Shown: positions 57,004-64,000 of the stretch, one piece after another
Position numbering within the stretch: position 1 is the stretch's first letter
Layout of the letters: each line of letters begins with the position of its first letter
Origin: Ralstonia sp. UNC404CL21Col
GTDB lineage: Bacteria; Pseudomonadota; Gammaproteobacteria; Burkholderiales; Burkholderiaceae
Direction: 5' to 3'
DNA: 64,000 nt
NCBI RefSeq assembly: GCF_000620465.1
Contig: NZ_KK211140.1
Span: 809,964-873,963, forward strand
Made by a program: the position numbers and the translations under genes
The notes under the pieces: model-generated
The model's input: only the letters and a program-made list of their open reading frames with translations
Told to the model about the DNA's origin: nothing
Databases searched by the model: none

Positions 57004-57676
57004 CCGTCTTCCACGTTACTGTTGCCTGCCAAGCCAGCCAAACTAGCAAAATCACCGAGGCAAATGGCCAGAAATAGAAAGGCCAAAGCCATAGGTACTC
57101 TGGCATGGCAGTCTTGAAGCTGAGAGGCGGCTCCACCGAGAAAATGACGTGCTCGCCGCGAATCTGACGGCCGACATCTTTAACGATGACGGTTAGCTGG
57201 CTCTTGCCTGCAGGTATCACTGGAAACTCGCGAGCCTCCTGATGGAGTGGTAGAACGCTGCCTGCTGGCAGTCCCGCAACCGGCATCATCAGCAGGCGTC
57301 CTATCTTGTCACCACCTTGGGAAGCTGGGCCCGCCTCAAGGATGTAGCGCTTTGATGCGTCGCCAAGCTGTACCTCGAGCCGGACAGGTTCACCAACGTT
57401 AGCGAAGTAGGCATATTGGGCGCCTCTTTCCGCTGCCCGATGCTCAAATCTTCCGAGCTCTGCGCGATCCTGGCCAAGCGTATGGTCAAAGAGCAGTTGG
57501 GCTTGAAGGTTTGACGCAATCGGACGACTGATCGCGACCGACGCTGTAGTGCCTGGAGTGAGTTCAATCTCGGTGTCGATGCCTTGTGCGGCCCAGTCGT
57601 TGAGATAAACGCCGGCAGCGAGGAGCAGACTGAAGAACAGCCAGGCTGCCCATCCCCAGACAACAGATCTTTTCAT
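56981..57676 (-). CDS. Two-helix membrane protein of unknown function
   Basis: A 231-residue protein from the ATG at 57676. One membrane helix lies near residues 6-24 (WAAWLFFSLLLAAGVYL) and another near 195-222 (LWLWPFYFWPFASVILLVW). Between them is a ~170-residue domain, probably periplasmic, with alternating hydrophobic residues suggestive of beta structure. No known domain recognised. Its place among orphan immunity-like genes allows a role in protecting against an envelope-acting toxin, which is speculative. Confidence 0.6.
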   Translation of the reverse strand: MKRSVVWGWAAWLFFSLLLAAGVYLNDWAAQGIDTEIELTPGTTASVAISRPIASNLQAQLLFDHTLGQDRAELGRFEHRAAERGAQYAYFANVGEPVRLEVQLGDASKRYILEAGPASQGGDKIGRLLMMPVAGLPAGSVLPLHQEAREFPVIPAGKSQLTVIVKDVGRQIRGEHVIFSVEPPLSFKTAMPEYLWLWPFYFWPFASVILLVWLAWQATVTWKTVRAPSVG

Positions 57677-57816
57677 GATTTCCAACGAGACGGTGTCTTG
57701 GGCCACGATCGCGACAGTATCTTTCGGACTGGGCTGAGTGGAAGTCGATATAGCATCGTATCTGCGGCATGGAGTCGACATGCCAGCTGTGGTCCCGGCA
57801 GCCCCGGGAGGTCATT

Positions 57817-58089
57817 ATGCTGCGTGCTGAGAGGGCGATGGCTGAGACATGGAAAGCGTTGGGTGTGGTTGCAGAGGGAACGCCGATAACACTCGCGGGA
57901 ATTAATCTTTGGTCCTTTAGATGGACCAAATTACCGCGGCCGGCGGTTGACTTGCCCCATCCACAATACCAAGCTCAACGGTACATGGTGCATGTCTTTG
58001 AAATTCGAACGGAAGCTGAGACTCTGCAATTTGCTGCTGCCGAAGTTTCCGCCGGTGTGTGGGCGTTTTACCGACCTAGCGTTGAATGA
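57817..58089 (+). CDS. Small orphan protein
   Basis: A 90-residue protein whose ATG at 57817 follows GGGAGGTCATT, a strong ribosome site. It starts MLRAERAMAETWKALGVVAEG and has AGINLWSFRWTKLP and FEIRTEAETLQFAAAEVS. No signal peptide, membrane helix or known motif. It may be an immunity-type protein by setting only. Confidence 0.5.
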   Translation: MLRAERAMAETWKALGVVAEGTPITLAGINLWSFRWTKLPRPAVDLPHPQYQAQRYMVHVFEIRTEAETLQFAAAEVSAGVWAFYRPSVE

Positions 58090-58142
58090 CTGCGCTTCGC
58101 GTGGAGCGAAAGATCCTGCCAGCGCAGCAGAGGGAGGCGCCT

Positions 58143-58550
58143 CTAATCTACCTGCCGCATATCGAGCCTGAAACACTCGAACTCAACGGCCGTCCCGTTG
58201 GGCACGAAATCTAGGTCGCCGACGTCAATGCGGAAGCCGAGGACTTCAATGATTCCTTGTTCCTGATCGACGACGTGTCCATATCCGCGGTAGCCATAAG
58301 GCTGTCCCGTTTTCTCGATACGTTCCCGGTGGAACTCGTTTTTCAGGTCATCAGGCCAATCTTCCAGATATGCGGCGCTGTCAAGGGCGGTAAGAGAGGC
58401 ATGCACAATGTCGCCTACATGTGCGACGCATCCGAATAGAAAGGCTGTGACCTCGGTGGTACCGCAGCGGAGGGTTATTGATGCATCATCAGTTTCGGTT
58501 CCGCCGCCAATTGGCTCGATACTGACTACTGTTACATTTTGCACACGCAC
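58143..58550 (-). CDS. Orphan protein of unknown function
   Basis: About 135 residues from a GTG at 58550; a second GTG at 58544 has the better GGAG spacing. The sequence alternates beta-like segments (VQNVTVVSIEPIGGG, TEVTAFLFGC) and ends with a hydrophobic strand and VEFECFRLDMRQVD. No family recognised. It converges on the 57817 gene and is divergent from the 58562 gene. Confidence 0.5.
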   Translation of the reverse strand: MRVQNVTVVSIEPIGGGTETDDASITLRCGTTEVTAFLFGCVAHVGDIVHASLTALDSAAYLEDWPDDLKNEFHRERIEKTGQPYGYRGYGHVVDQEQGIIEVLGFRIDVGDLDFVPNGTAVEFECFRLDMRQVD

Positions 58551-58561
58551 GCTCCGTCTTC

Positions 58562-58858
58562 ATGGAACATCTGACCATCTACTTCACTCACGACATCCGC
58601 GACATCCTTCCCTACAGCGACTTTATCGCAAAGATGCGGCCCGCTATCGAAGCGAACGGTGTTGGTGAGTACCTTGGTGACGACATGGCGATTGACGGAG
58701 GAGACGCCCAAGGCGTCTTCGCTTGTCAAAGTGCAAGGGCTCTCTTCGAGTTCATTCGGCCCCAGCTTAGTAAACTGGCGTTCATCAAGGGGGCGAAGGT
58801 GACTTTTGTCTTTGGGGCGCTGGACTCCGACGCCGACACAGAAGAGTTCTATATCTGA
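58562..58858 (+). CDS. Small acidic orphan protein
   Basis: A 98-residue protein beginning MEHLTIYFTHDIRDILPYSD, with GDDMAIDGGDAQGVFACQS and a C-terminal DSDADTEEFYI. It is acidic, soluble and lacks a signal peptide, in keeping with many cytoplasmic immunity proteins. The gene family is not recognised. Confidence 0.55.
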   Translation: MEHLTIYFTHDIRDILPYSDFIAKMRPAIEANGVGEYLGDDMAIDGGDAQGVFACQSARALFEFIRPQLSKLAFIKGAKVTFVFGALDSDADTEEFYI

Positions 58859-58906
58859 GCCCACGCCAAAAGGTCGGCGTTCTTACGCAAATAGCAGGGT
58901 CATTGA

Positions 58907-59212
58907 ATGAATCTGTTTGCTTGGATTGAACGCGGTGTACATCATCCCGGTTGGACGGGCACCGCCTTTCGTGTGCCGTTGTGTCTCGCAATGGTGGCGG
59001 CCGTCTATTGGTTGCGCGATGGCGTGCTGTGGCTGAACGTCAATGTACTGCACAGCGACAGCATTGTTCCGAGTGCCGCAAAGCATCACGGCACCGTTGT
59101 TATCTTCAGATGGTTCGGGGCGCTCTGGCTAGCTCTGGAGGCGGTCCTCGCGATCCGGCTCATTTTCCGGCGCAAGCTGAATCAGAAGGGCAGTGAGCAT
59201 TCGGCGCCTTGA
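58907..59212 (+). CDS. Small two-helix membrane protein
   Basis: A 101-residue protein with hydrophobic segments at about residues 20-45 (FRVPLCLAMVAAVYWLRDG) and 66-88 (FRWFGALWLALEAVLAIRLI), and a basic tail. No recognised family. A membrane immunity protein is possible. Confidence 0.5.
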   Translation: MNLFAWIERGVHHPGWTGTAFRVPLCLAMVAAVYWLRDGVLWLNVNVLHSDSIVPSAAKHHGTVVIFRWFGALWLALEAVLAIRLIFRRKLNQKGSEHSAP

Positions 59213-59380
59213 TGCGGCCGCGACGCTGTAGAAAGACCTTCGCGGCCAGCGACTCTACATCCCTGTCTCGCTGCCACAAGCTGCCGTTCGCGAACGCCGT
59301 TCAATCGGTGGCAACATGAATAGCGAAGTCAGCATGTCGGCTGGCATCCAGTCCCGAAAAAAACGATTAGAGCGCTTCGA

Positions 59381-59803
59381 ATGCAACTACACATCAAGCC
59401 AGTTTGGACCGACGATGACGGGCTCATGCACTTGCGCGTGTCTGTGGAGGGCAACGAGCGCCAATGGTGGGGCGAAGCCTACTGCTATCCGGCAGCCTTC
59501 TCAGAGTTTGGGCAGGCGCTAATAGACTTCCCCAGCTCGATCTCCGATGAGGTCAAGCTCGAGCTCGGTTCAATGGACCCTACGTACGCTGACTACATGT
59601 TGGTGCGCGCGTTTGTCTATGACGGTGCAGGCCATTGCGCAATTGAGTTCAAAGCGGAATCGCGGGGCGATGCCATGACTTCTTGGTCCGTCCGGTTTGC
59701 GGTTCCAACGGAGGCCGCGTCACTGAACGAGATGGGCAGAAGGATCGTGGCCTGGTCGCTGTCGCCAACTGAACCCTTTGCCTTCGAAGGGGCGGGCCGG
59801 TGA
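59381..59803 (+). CDS. Orphan protein, possibly immunity-type
   Basis: A 140-residue protein starting MQLHIKPVWTDDDGLMHLRV, with RQWWGEAYCYPAAFSEFG and MLVRAFVYDGAGHCAIEFKA. It has no signal peptide or membrane helix. The alternating beta pattern and the setting fit an immunity protein, but I do not recognise the family. The 168 bases before it hold nothing clear. Confidence 0.5.
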   Translation: MQLHIKPVWTDDDGLMHLRVSVEGNERQWWGEAYCYPAAFSEFGQALIDFPSSISDEVKLELGSMDPTYADYMLVRAFVYDGAGHCAIEFKAESRGDAMTSWSVRFAVPTEAASLNEMGRRIVAWSLSPTEPFAFEGAGR

Positions 59804-59890
59804 CTCACTGATCGCGCGCACCGCCGCCAACTCGGGCGGCGATGCGAGCCCCATGGCAACCGACCGCGCCTCTTTCCGCGGCGAGAGGAC

Positions 59891-59918
59891 AAAAAAAAGG
59901 GCGACCAACCGGCCGCCC
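59891..59918 (-). terminator. Intrinsic terminator of the hicB operon
   Basis: On the minus strand GGGCGGCC pairs with GGTCGCCC (one wobble) around GGTT, followed by eight T residues. It lies 13 bases after the stop of the 66-residue gene at 59931. Confidence 0.85.
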
Positions 59919-59930
59919 GTTCTACCCGTT

Positions 59931-60131
59931 TCACATCGGATGATATTTGCCAAAGCCCATGTAGTCATAGAAGACCTGGTTGGCCTCCTCCCAGCTCGCG
60001 GCCTCGAACGTTTTCACCAACACCGAATCCTCTTCGAAGACCTGCGGTTGATTCTCTTTGGCTCCTTTCTCAACCAAGATCGGATCTCGTCGGAGAGAGG
60101 GCGGTGAGGCCCAGATTTCATAAGTCGTCAT
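59931..60131 (-). CDS. Small orphan protein downstream of hicB
   Basis: A 66-residue protein starting MTTYEIWASPPSLRRDPIL and ending FGKYHPM. It is rich in Glu and aromatics and has none of the HicA features (no GSHH-type double-stranded RNA-binding pattern). It follows hicB by 40 bases on the same strand and precedes a strong terminator, which supports it as a real gene. Function unknown. Confidence 0.6.
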   Translation of the reverse strand: MTTYEIWASPPSLRRDPILVEKGAKENQPQVFEEDSVLVKTFEAASWEEANQVFYDYMGFGKYHPM

Positions 60132-60171
60132 GGCAATCGGTCATGGTGCGAAGGCAAGTCCCTATTTAACC

Positions 60172-60465
60172 TCAATACGGGAGGCGCTGCAGGGTGCGGT
60201 CAAGCTCCTCGTCGTCGATTTCAACGAACGCCCAGATGGCACCCGCGTACTCGTCTTGCTTGGTCAGGTCTTCAATGGTCGAGCAGGTTACGTCTACGTC
60301 TTCGCCGAGCGCTGCCAGTGTCTGCAGATGCCCCGCGATGGCCTCCCGCGTGTTGCGGATGGCTTCATCGACGGTATCGCCCCACGAGTGCACGCCGGGA
60401 ATATCCGGCACCGTGACGCCATAGACGCTCCCCTCGTCTTTGTGAATCGCGATGGGGAATTGCAT
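60172..60465 (-). CDS. hicB: HicB-family antitoxin-like protein, without hicA
   Basis: A 97-residue HicB-like protein from the ATG at 60465. It has the partial RNase H-like fold pattern MQFPIAIHKDEGSVYGVTVP, then DIPGVHSWGDTVDEAIRN and REAIAGHLQTLAALGED. No C-terminal ribbon-helix-helix or HTH domain is obvious, so it may be a minimal HicB. HicB normally neutralises the HicA RNase. No hicA was found upstream (60466-60604) or downstream, so it is an orphan. Confidence 0.8.
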   Translation of the reverse strand: MQFPIAIHKDEGSVYGVTVPDIPGVHSWGDTVDEAIRNTREAIAGHLQTLAALGEDVDVTCSTIEDLTKQDEYAGAIWAFVEIDDEELDRTLQRLPY

Positions 60466-60604
60466 GGCTTTTCTTCCTAGGTTGGCAAGCATGCTGCAAG
60501 AAGATTCATATCTGATAGAAATAATTTGAAATCGAGCGTCGGTCGCGTTCGCATAGAGTTTGGCGCACAAACAATAGTGACGACCTTCGGGGGCGGGGGA
60601 ATAG

Positions 60605-63058
60605 ATGGGAATTTTGCGCCTGTTGATAACGGCCATCTTCATGATTGGTGCCGTTAGCGCGCACGCTGAGATCGGCTCAATCGCCGGCTACAGATGGCAG
60701 TATTACTTGTCGACCACCGGTCCCTACTACCCCTCAGCGGAAGTCGCCTGCCGGACCATTGCTGGGTCCGTTCCCATCAAGTACATCACTCCAACGGTGC
60801 CCGGAGAATACGCCTGTTGGTTTGACATCGGCGGTTACGACAGCAACTTTTTTGTTGACCTGGACAGCACCGGCTGCGCCGATGGTTATACGCGCCAGGC
60901 TGACAAGTCGTGCGCTCCATCGACTCCAGAGGTCAAGGCATGCCCCGTCTCTCATCCCGTTTATCCGGGTACGGGCGCGAAGACACTTACCGAGCGCGAC
61001 GACGCCGGTAGCGAAGAGCTACCCATCTCCCGCACTTACCGTTCTGATCTTCGTTTCCGCACCAACGGCGCAGCAGGCGGGTGGACGTTTAATTGGCAGC
61101 GCGCCCTAGACGTTGCTGTCGTCGGCAGCTATGCGTCTAGTCCAATCACGACTTTGCGAGACGGCGGCACAGTGCGCGTGTTTTCGAAGTCAGGCACCGT
61201 TTGGACAACGGCGGGCATTCGCGACACGATCGAGCACGTCGGATCCAATTGGATTTACAAGGTTCCGACAGAGGGTATCGAAGAGACGTACGACGCCCAA
61301 GGCAACCTGCTCTCCGTACGCGAACGCAATGGCCGCGCCACGGCGCTGCAGTACACGACCACCGGGCGACTGAGCAAGGTCACTGCCTCCAGCGGCCGGA
61401 GCCTGACCTTCGACTACAACCCCCAAGGCCGCATCTCCAGCATTACCGCGCCCGATGGCGCCATCACCCAGTACGCCTACAACGCGAACGGCATGCTGAC
61501 CACCGTCACGTGGCCAGACAACACCACGCGTCAGTACGTATATGAAGACACCCGATTCCCCACGGCCCTCACGGGCGTCATCGACGAAGCTGGCGTGCGG
61601 TATGCCACCTACGCCTATGACGATCAGGGGCGGGCGATCACCAGTGAATTGACCGCCGGCGCAGATCGGTATCAGTTCCAGTATCAGGCGAACGGGCAGA
61701 CGACGGTCCTGACGCCGGATGGCGGCAGCAGCGTGTATAGCTTCCTGAAGCAGAACGGTGTGTTGTTGCCGACTGGGGTGAGTGCGCCGTGTCCGACGTG
61801 TGGGAGCACGTCGCAGAGCACGGACTATGACCCCAGCGGGAACGCTACGCGGAGGGTCGGCTATGACGGCTCGGCAACGACGTATACCTATGATGCGCAG
61901 GGGCGGGAGACACAGCGAGTAGAGGCAGCCGGTACTCCAAACGCGAGGACGATCACAACAGAGTGGCATCCCACCTGGCGGCTACCTACAAAGGTGGCGT
62001 CGCCGGGGCGCATTGACGGCTTCACCTACGACGACAAAGGGCAACTGAAAGGCTATGCCTGGTTCCCCACCAGCGATGTCGATGGGAGTAAGGGAATGGG
62101 CTCCGTTCGCAACGGTTCCATTACTAGTTCTGGATGGACATACAACGATGCCGGTTTGGTCATCGCTGCTGTCGAATTGCTCGACGACACTGTGACCGGC
62201 TCGTGGGAATTTACGTACAACGATCAAGGAAACCTGCAGACGTTGACCAATGCAGCCGGCAAGGTCGGCACGGCGCTGCAATATGACGGCGCCGGGCGGC
62301 TGCTTGAGGCCGTCAACACCGATGGCCAGCACATTCGTTATCAATACAACGCGCGAGGCAATCTGGTTTCGTACGAAAGGGACGGGCAAACCGTAACGTA
62401 CGAGTACAACCCGGTGGGCTTTCTGACAGCCGTTAAGGGGCCGGGCACAGCCTATCTTGGGTATGAATACGACGCTACACATCGTCTGGTGGCGACACTT
62501 CGACCACAGGACGCTGCAACACTGACGGACGCAAGCCCATTCGGCACCACGTCAGTTGGCGGCGCTCCGGACGCTCAAAGCCAGGATCTTTGGACACAAT
62601 TGTGGACATGGCTGAAGGCTTGGCTTGGTTCCTGGATTAGTGAGGCGCATGCTCAGGTAGTTCTGATTCGTACACCCATTCCGACGCCGGCGCCTGGGCA
62701 GAGCCAAGCTCGGGCGATTAACGCCGGGGACCCTGCAGATGGTCTGGAGCAAGGTGCAGGTGCGAGACGCGATCCAGTGTCCGCGCTGCTGTCCAGTTTG
62801 ATCCGTGGGGCAGGAAACATATGGGATTCAGTGCGTAGCGCTGTTAGTTCCAGTGCGGAGGAGGATTGCGATCGAGAGCAAGAATGCGAGGAGGGGCGTA
62901 ATGAGGATGAGGCGCTATGCGCCACGGCCAAGGCACGCTACGGCCCTCGTGGAGAAGGGGTGTGCATGACGTCGGCAGCAAAACGCTACTATGAATGCCG
63001 GAGAGTGGGGCGGGCAAACATCACCATTCCGCTTCATGGCATTGAAACGCCGCTGTGA
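60605..63058 (+). CDS. Sec-exported YD-repeat (RHS) protein with a short Cys-rich tail
   Basis: An 817-residue protein with a Sec signal peptide (MGILRLLITAIFMIGAVSAH, cut after AHA). A ~95-residue N-terminal part with several Cys follows, then a DUF6531-type entry (YPGTGAKTLTERDDAGS, SRTYRSDLRF) and many YD repeats (YDAQGNLLSVRERNGRATAL, YDGAGRLLEAVNTDG, YNPVGFLTAVKG) to about residue 620. The usual RHS core end with DP-x-G and NLY is missing. The last ~65 residues carry five Cys in a spaced pattern (CDREQEC to YYECRRVG). This may be a small toxin. The protein lacks PAAR or VgrG parts, so delivery by T6SS is not implied. Confidence 0.85.
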   Translation: MGILRLLITAIFMIGAVSAHAEIGSIAGYRWQYYLSTTGPYYPSAEVACRTIAGSVPIKYITPTVPGEYACWFDIGGYDSNFFVDLDSTGCADGYTRQADKSCAPSTPEVKACPVSHPVYPGTGAKTLTERDDAGSEELPISRTYRSDLRFRTNGAAGGWTFNWQRALDVAVVGSYASSPITTLRDGGTVRVFSKSGTVWTTAGIRDTIEHVGSNWIYKVPTEGIEETYDAQGNLLSVRERNGRATALQYTTTGRLSKVTASSGRSLTFDYNPQGRISSITAPDGAITQYAYNANGMLTTVTWPDNTTRQYVYEDTRFPTALTGVIDEAGVRYATYAYDDQGRAITSELTAGADRYQFQYQANGQTTVLTPDGGSSVYSFLKQNGVLLPTGVSAPCPTCGSTSQSTDYDPSGNATRRVGYDGSATTYTYDAQGRETQRVEAAGTPNARTITTEWHPTWRLPTKVASPGRIDGFTYDDKGQLKGYAWFPTSDVDGSKGMGSVRNGSITSSGWTYNDAGLVIAAVELLDDTVTGSWEFTYNDQGNLQTLTNAAGKVGTALQYDGAGRLLEAVNTDGQHIRYQYNARGNLVSYERDGQTVTYEYNPVGFLTAVKGPGTAYLGYEYDATHRLVATLRPQDAATLTDASPFGTTSVGGAPDAQSQDLWTQLWTWLKAWLGSWISEAHAQVVLIRTPIPTPAPGQSQARAINAGDPADGLEQGAGARRDPVSALLSSLIRGAGNIWDSVRSAVSSSAEEDCDREQECEEGRNEDEALCATAKARYGPRGEGVCMTSAAKRYYECRRVGRANITIPLHGIETPL

Positions 63059-63085
63059 TTCTGAAATCGATCAGAGAGAAGACAA

Positions 63086-63346
63086 ATGGAAGTCCTAGGT
63101 AACGAGTGGAAGGTCGTTTTCAATCAGCAAACCGAGTCCCTGGAATTTTGGAGCCCAAAGAATGGGGCGCGGCCCCTGGTGGAGCTTCGTATGGAGACGC
63201 TCGCTAAGATGTCTTTTGGCGAGGCATCACAGTTTGTAGGGGAGCGCCTGCTCCTCCTGATTCCGAAGTACCACGAGGTGTTCAAGGACTACCTTTGGAC
63301 TGACGACGGAAATACGCCACCCAAGAAGGATCTCCATGAGCGGTAA
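63086..63346 (+). CDS. Candidate immunity gene of the RHS protein
   Basis: An 86-residue protein 27 bases after the RHS gene, with an AGAGAGAAG ribosome site. It reads MEVLGNEWKVVFNQQTESLE, FWSPKNGARPLVELRM and FGEASQFVGERLLLLIPKYH. It is small, soluble and directly downstream of a putative toxin C terminus, the usual position for immunity. No family recognised. Confidence 0.6.
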   Translation: MEVLGNEWKVVFNQQTESLEFWSPKNGARPLVELRMETLAKMSFGEASQFVGERLLLLIPKYHEVFKDYLWTDDGNTPPKKDLHER

Positions 63347-63415
63347 CGCGGTGCTGTAAACGCATAGCAGACCGCCCAGAGCCGGCTTCGATAGAAGACT
63401 TGCAGAGAGCGACAA

Positions 63416-63715
63416 ATGGTGGACGACGCGATCGCAGCGGGTTGCATTTCCGAAATAGCAAAGAACTCTCCTTTCGGAAAAGAGGTCATCTCCTACGAAA
63501 TACAAGACGACTTCCAATTTGTTCTTCTTTCTGTAGTGACAGATGGGGTGAGTGATGTGTCGCCTCTGGACAGAAAGAGAATCGCGGCTCTTGTGGACGG
63601 TATCGTTCCGAAGAGGAGCGGAGAGTATTCCTGGATGGTGAATTTCACTTTGAACGGGAAGATCTTTGATAGCTATTTTGGTGGTGATTTGCTGTCGCCT
63701 GACTCTGGCCTGTAA
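63416..63715 (+). CDS. Small orphan protein, possible second immunity gene
   Basis: A 99-residue protein behind an AGAGAGCGACAA site like that of the previous gene. It has KEVISYEIQDDFQFVLLSVV and WMVNFTLNGKIFDSYFGGDL. No signal peptide or membrane helix. The family is not recognised. Confidence 0.55.
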   Translation: MVDDAIAAGCISEIAKNSPFGKEVISYEIQDDFQFVLLSVVTDGVSDVSPLDRKRIAALVDGIVPKRSGEYSWMVNFTLNGKIFDSYFGGDLLSPDSGL

Positions 63716-63753
63716 GGCCGGGGCTCGCGCTCCGCTCGTTCTCTTCTGACCTC

Positions 63754-64000
63754 ATGGACGATCCGAAGACCCCGCCAACTTGCCTTGTCGAGTATCTGAA
63801 GTCTCCCGTGCTGGAGCGCTCGGACACGCAGATTCGAGCCTTTCTCGGCAGAATGAGTCATGTGGTGGAAGTCGCAGAGGCCGTGGGGCAGTGGACCGCC
63901 AAGAAGGAACGCACGGCGTTCGAGTTGCTTGATGACATCGACGCCGATATCAACGTGATCCTAGGCTCGGGCCTAAGTGACGATGGTTCCGACACGGTTT
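63754..64000 (+). CDS. Orphan protein (partial, runs off the right edge)
   Basis: The frame from the ATG at 63754 is open to the window end, giving 82 residues: MDDPKTPPTCLVEYLKSPVL, then LGRMSHVVEVAEAVGQWTAK and FELLDDIDADINVILGSGL. It is mostly helical and acidic. No function recognised; the frame is the only open one here. Confidence 0.45.
   Translation, partial: MDDPKTPPTCLVEYLKSPVLERSDTQIRAFLGRMSHVVEVAEAVGQWTAKKERTAFELLDDIDADINVILGSGLSDDGSDTV

Noticed and set aside
60466..60604. hicA upstream of hicB
   Set aside because: None of the three minus-strand frames shows HicA features; the spacer is noncoding or the leader of hicB and the RHS gene.

Overview
The window is GC-rich and almost fully coding. 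Gene content and order (a thrS-infC-rpmI-rplT-pheS-pheT-ihfA-merR block, ketone-body/PHB catabolism genes, a DotU/OmpA-type T6SS) point to a betaproteobacterium of the Burkholderiales, most likely Ralstonia; the genus is an inference from protein flavour, not a database result. The translation block next to the T6SS suggests the main chromosome.

Region 1 (1-26179) is a type VI secretion system (T6SS) built as two divergent operons around an AT-rich spacer (3187-3632). Leftward: a TagK-like gene, tagJ, tssE and tssF, the last running off the left edge. Rightward: tssH(clpV), tssB, tssC, hcp, vgrG, an effector module, then tssJ, tssK, tssL, tssM and a second DotU-OmpA protein. The effector module holds a Tle3-type lipase, two tandem Tla3/DUF2875-type proteins with export signals, a 101-residue lipoprotein that looks like a free copy of the VgrG C-terminal tail, and a PAAR tip protein. 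tssG and tssA are not visible and may lie to the left.

Region 2 (26351-47395) is ordinary chromosome: tRNA-Arg(TCT), two small genes, a flavoprotein/quinone reductase cluster, membrane proteins, hydrolases, O-acetylhomoserine sulfhydrylase, a CBS protein, an MFS-acyltransferase fusion, FKBP isomerase, aroC, ETF-ubiquinone oxidoreductase, an SDR enzyme, a PAS-LuxR regulator, CoA transferase plus 3-hydroxybutyrate dehydrogenase, a RidA protein, relA and tRNA-Val(GAC).

Region 3 (47396-55747) is the translation operon thrS-infC-rpmI-rplT-pheS-pheT-ihfA-merR. Its 380-base leader contains what looks like a complete threonine attenuator: a 14-codon leader peptide with three successive Thr codons, an antiterminator arm just after its stop, and an intrinsic terminator before thrS.

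Region 4 (55748-64000) is accessory: a phage Rz-like remnant, many small orphan genes that resemble a polymorphic-toxin immunity array (one a broken Imm33-like gene), an orphan hicB, and a Sec-exported YD-repeat/RHS protein with a short Cys-rich tail followed by candidate immunity genes up to the right edge.

The best leads are the thrS attenuator and the stand-alone VgrG-tail lipoprotein inside the Tle3 module.
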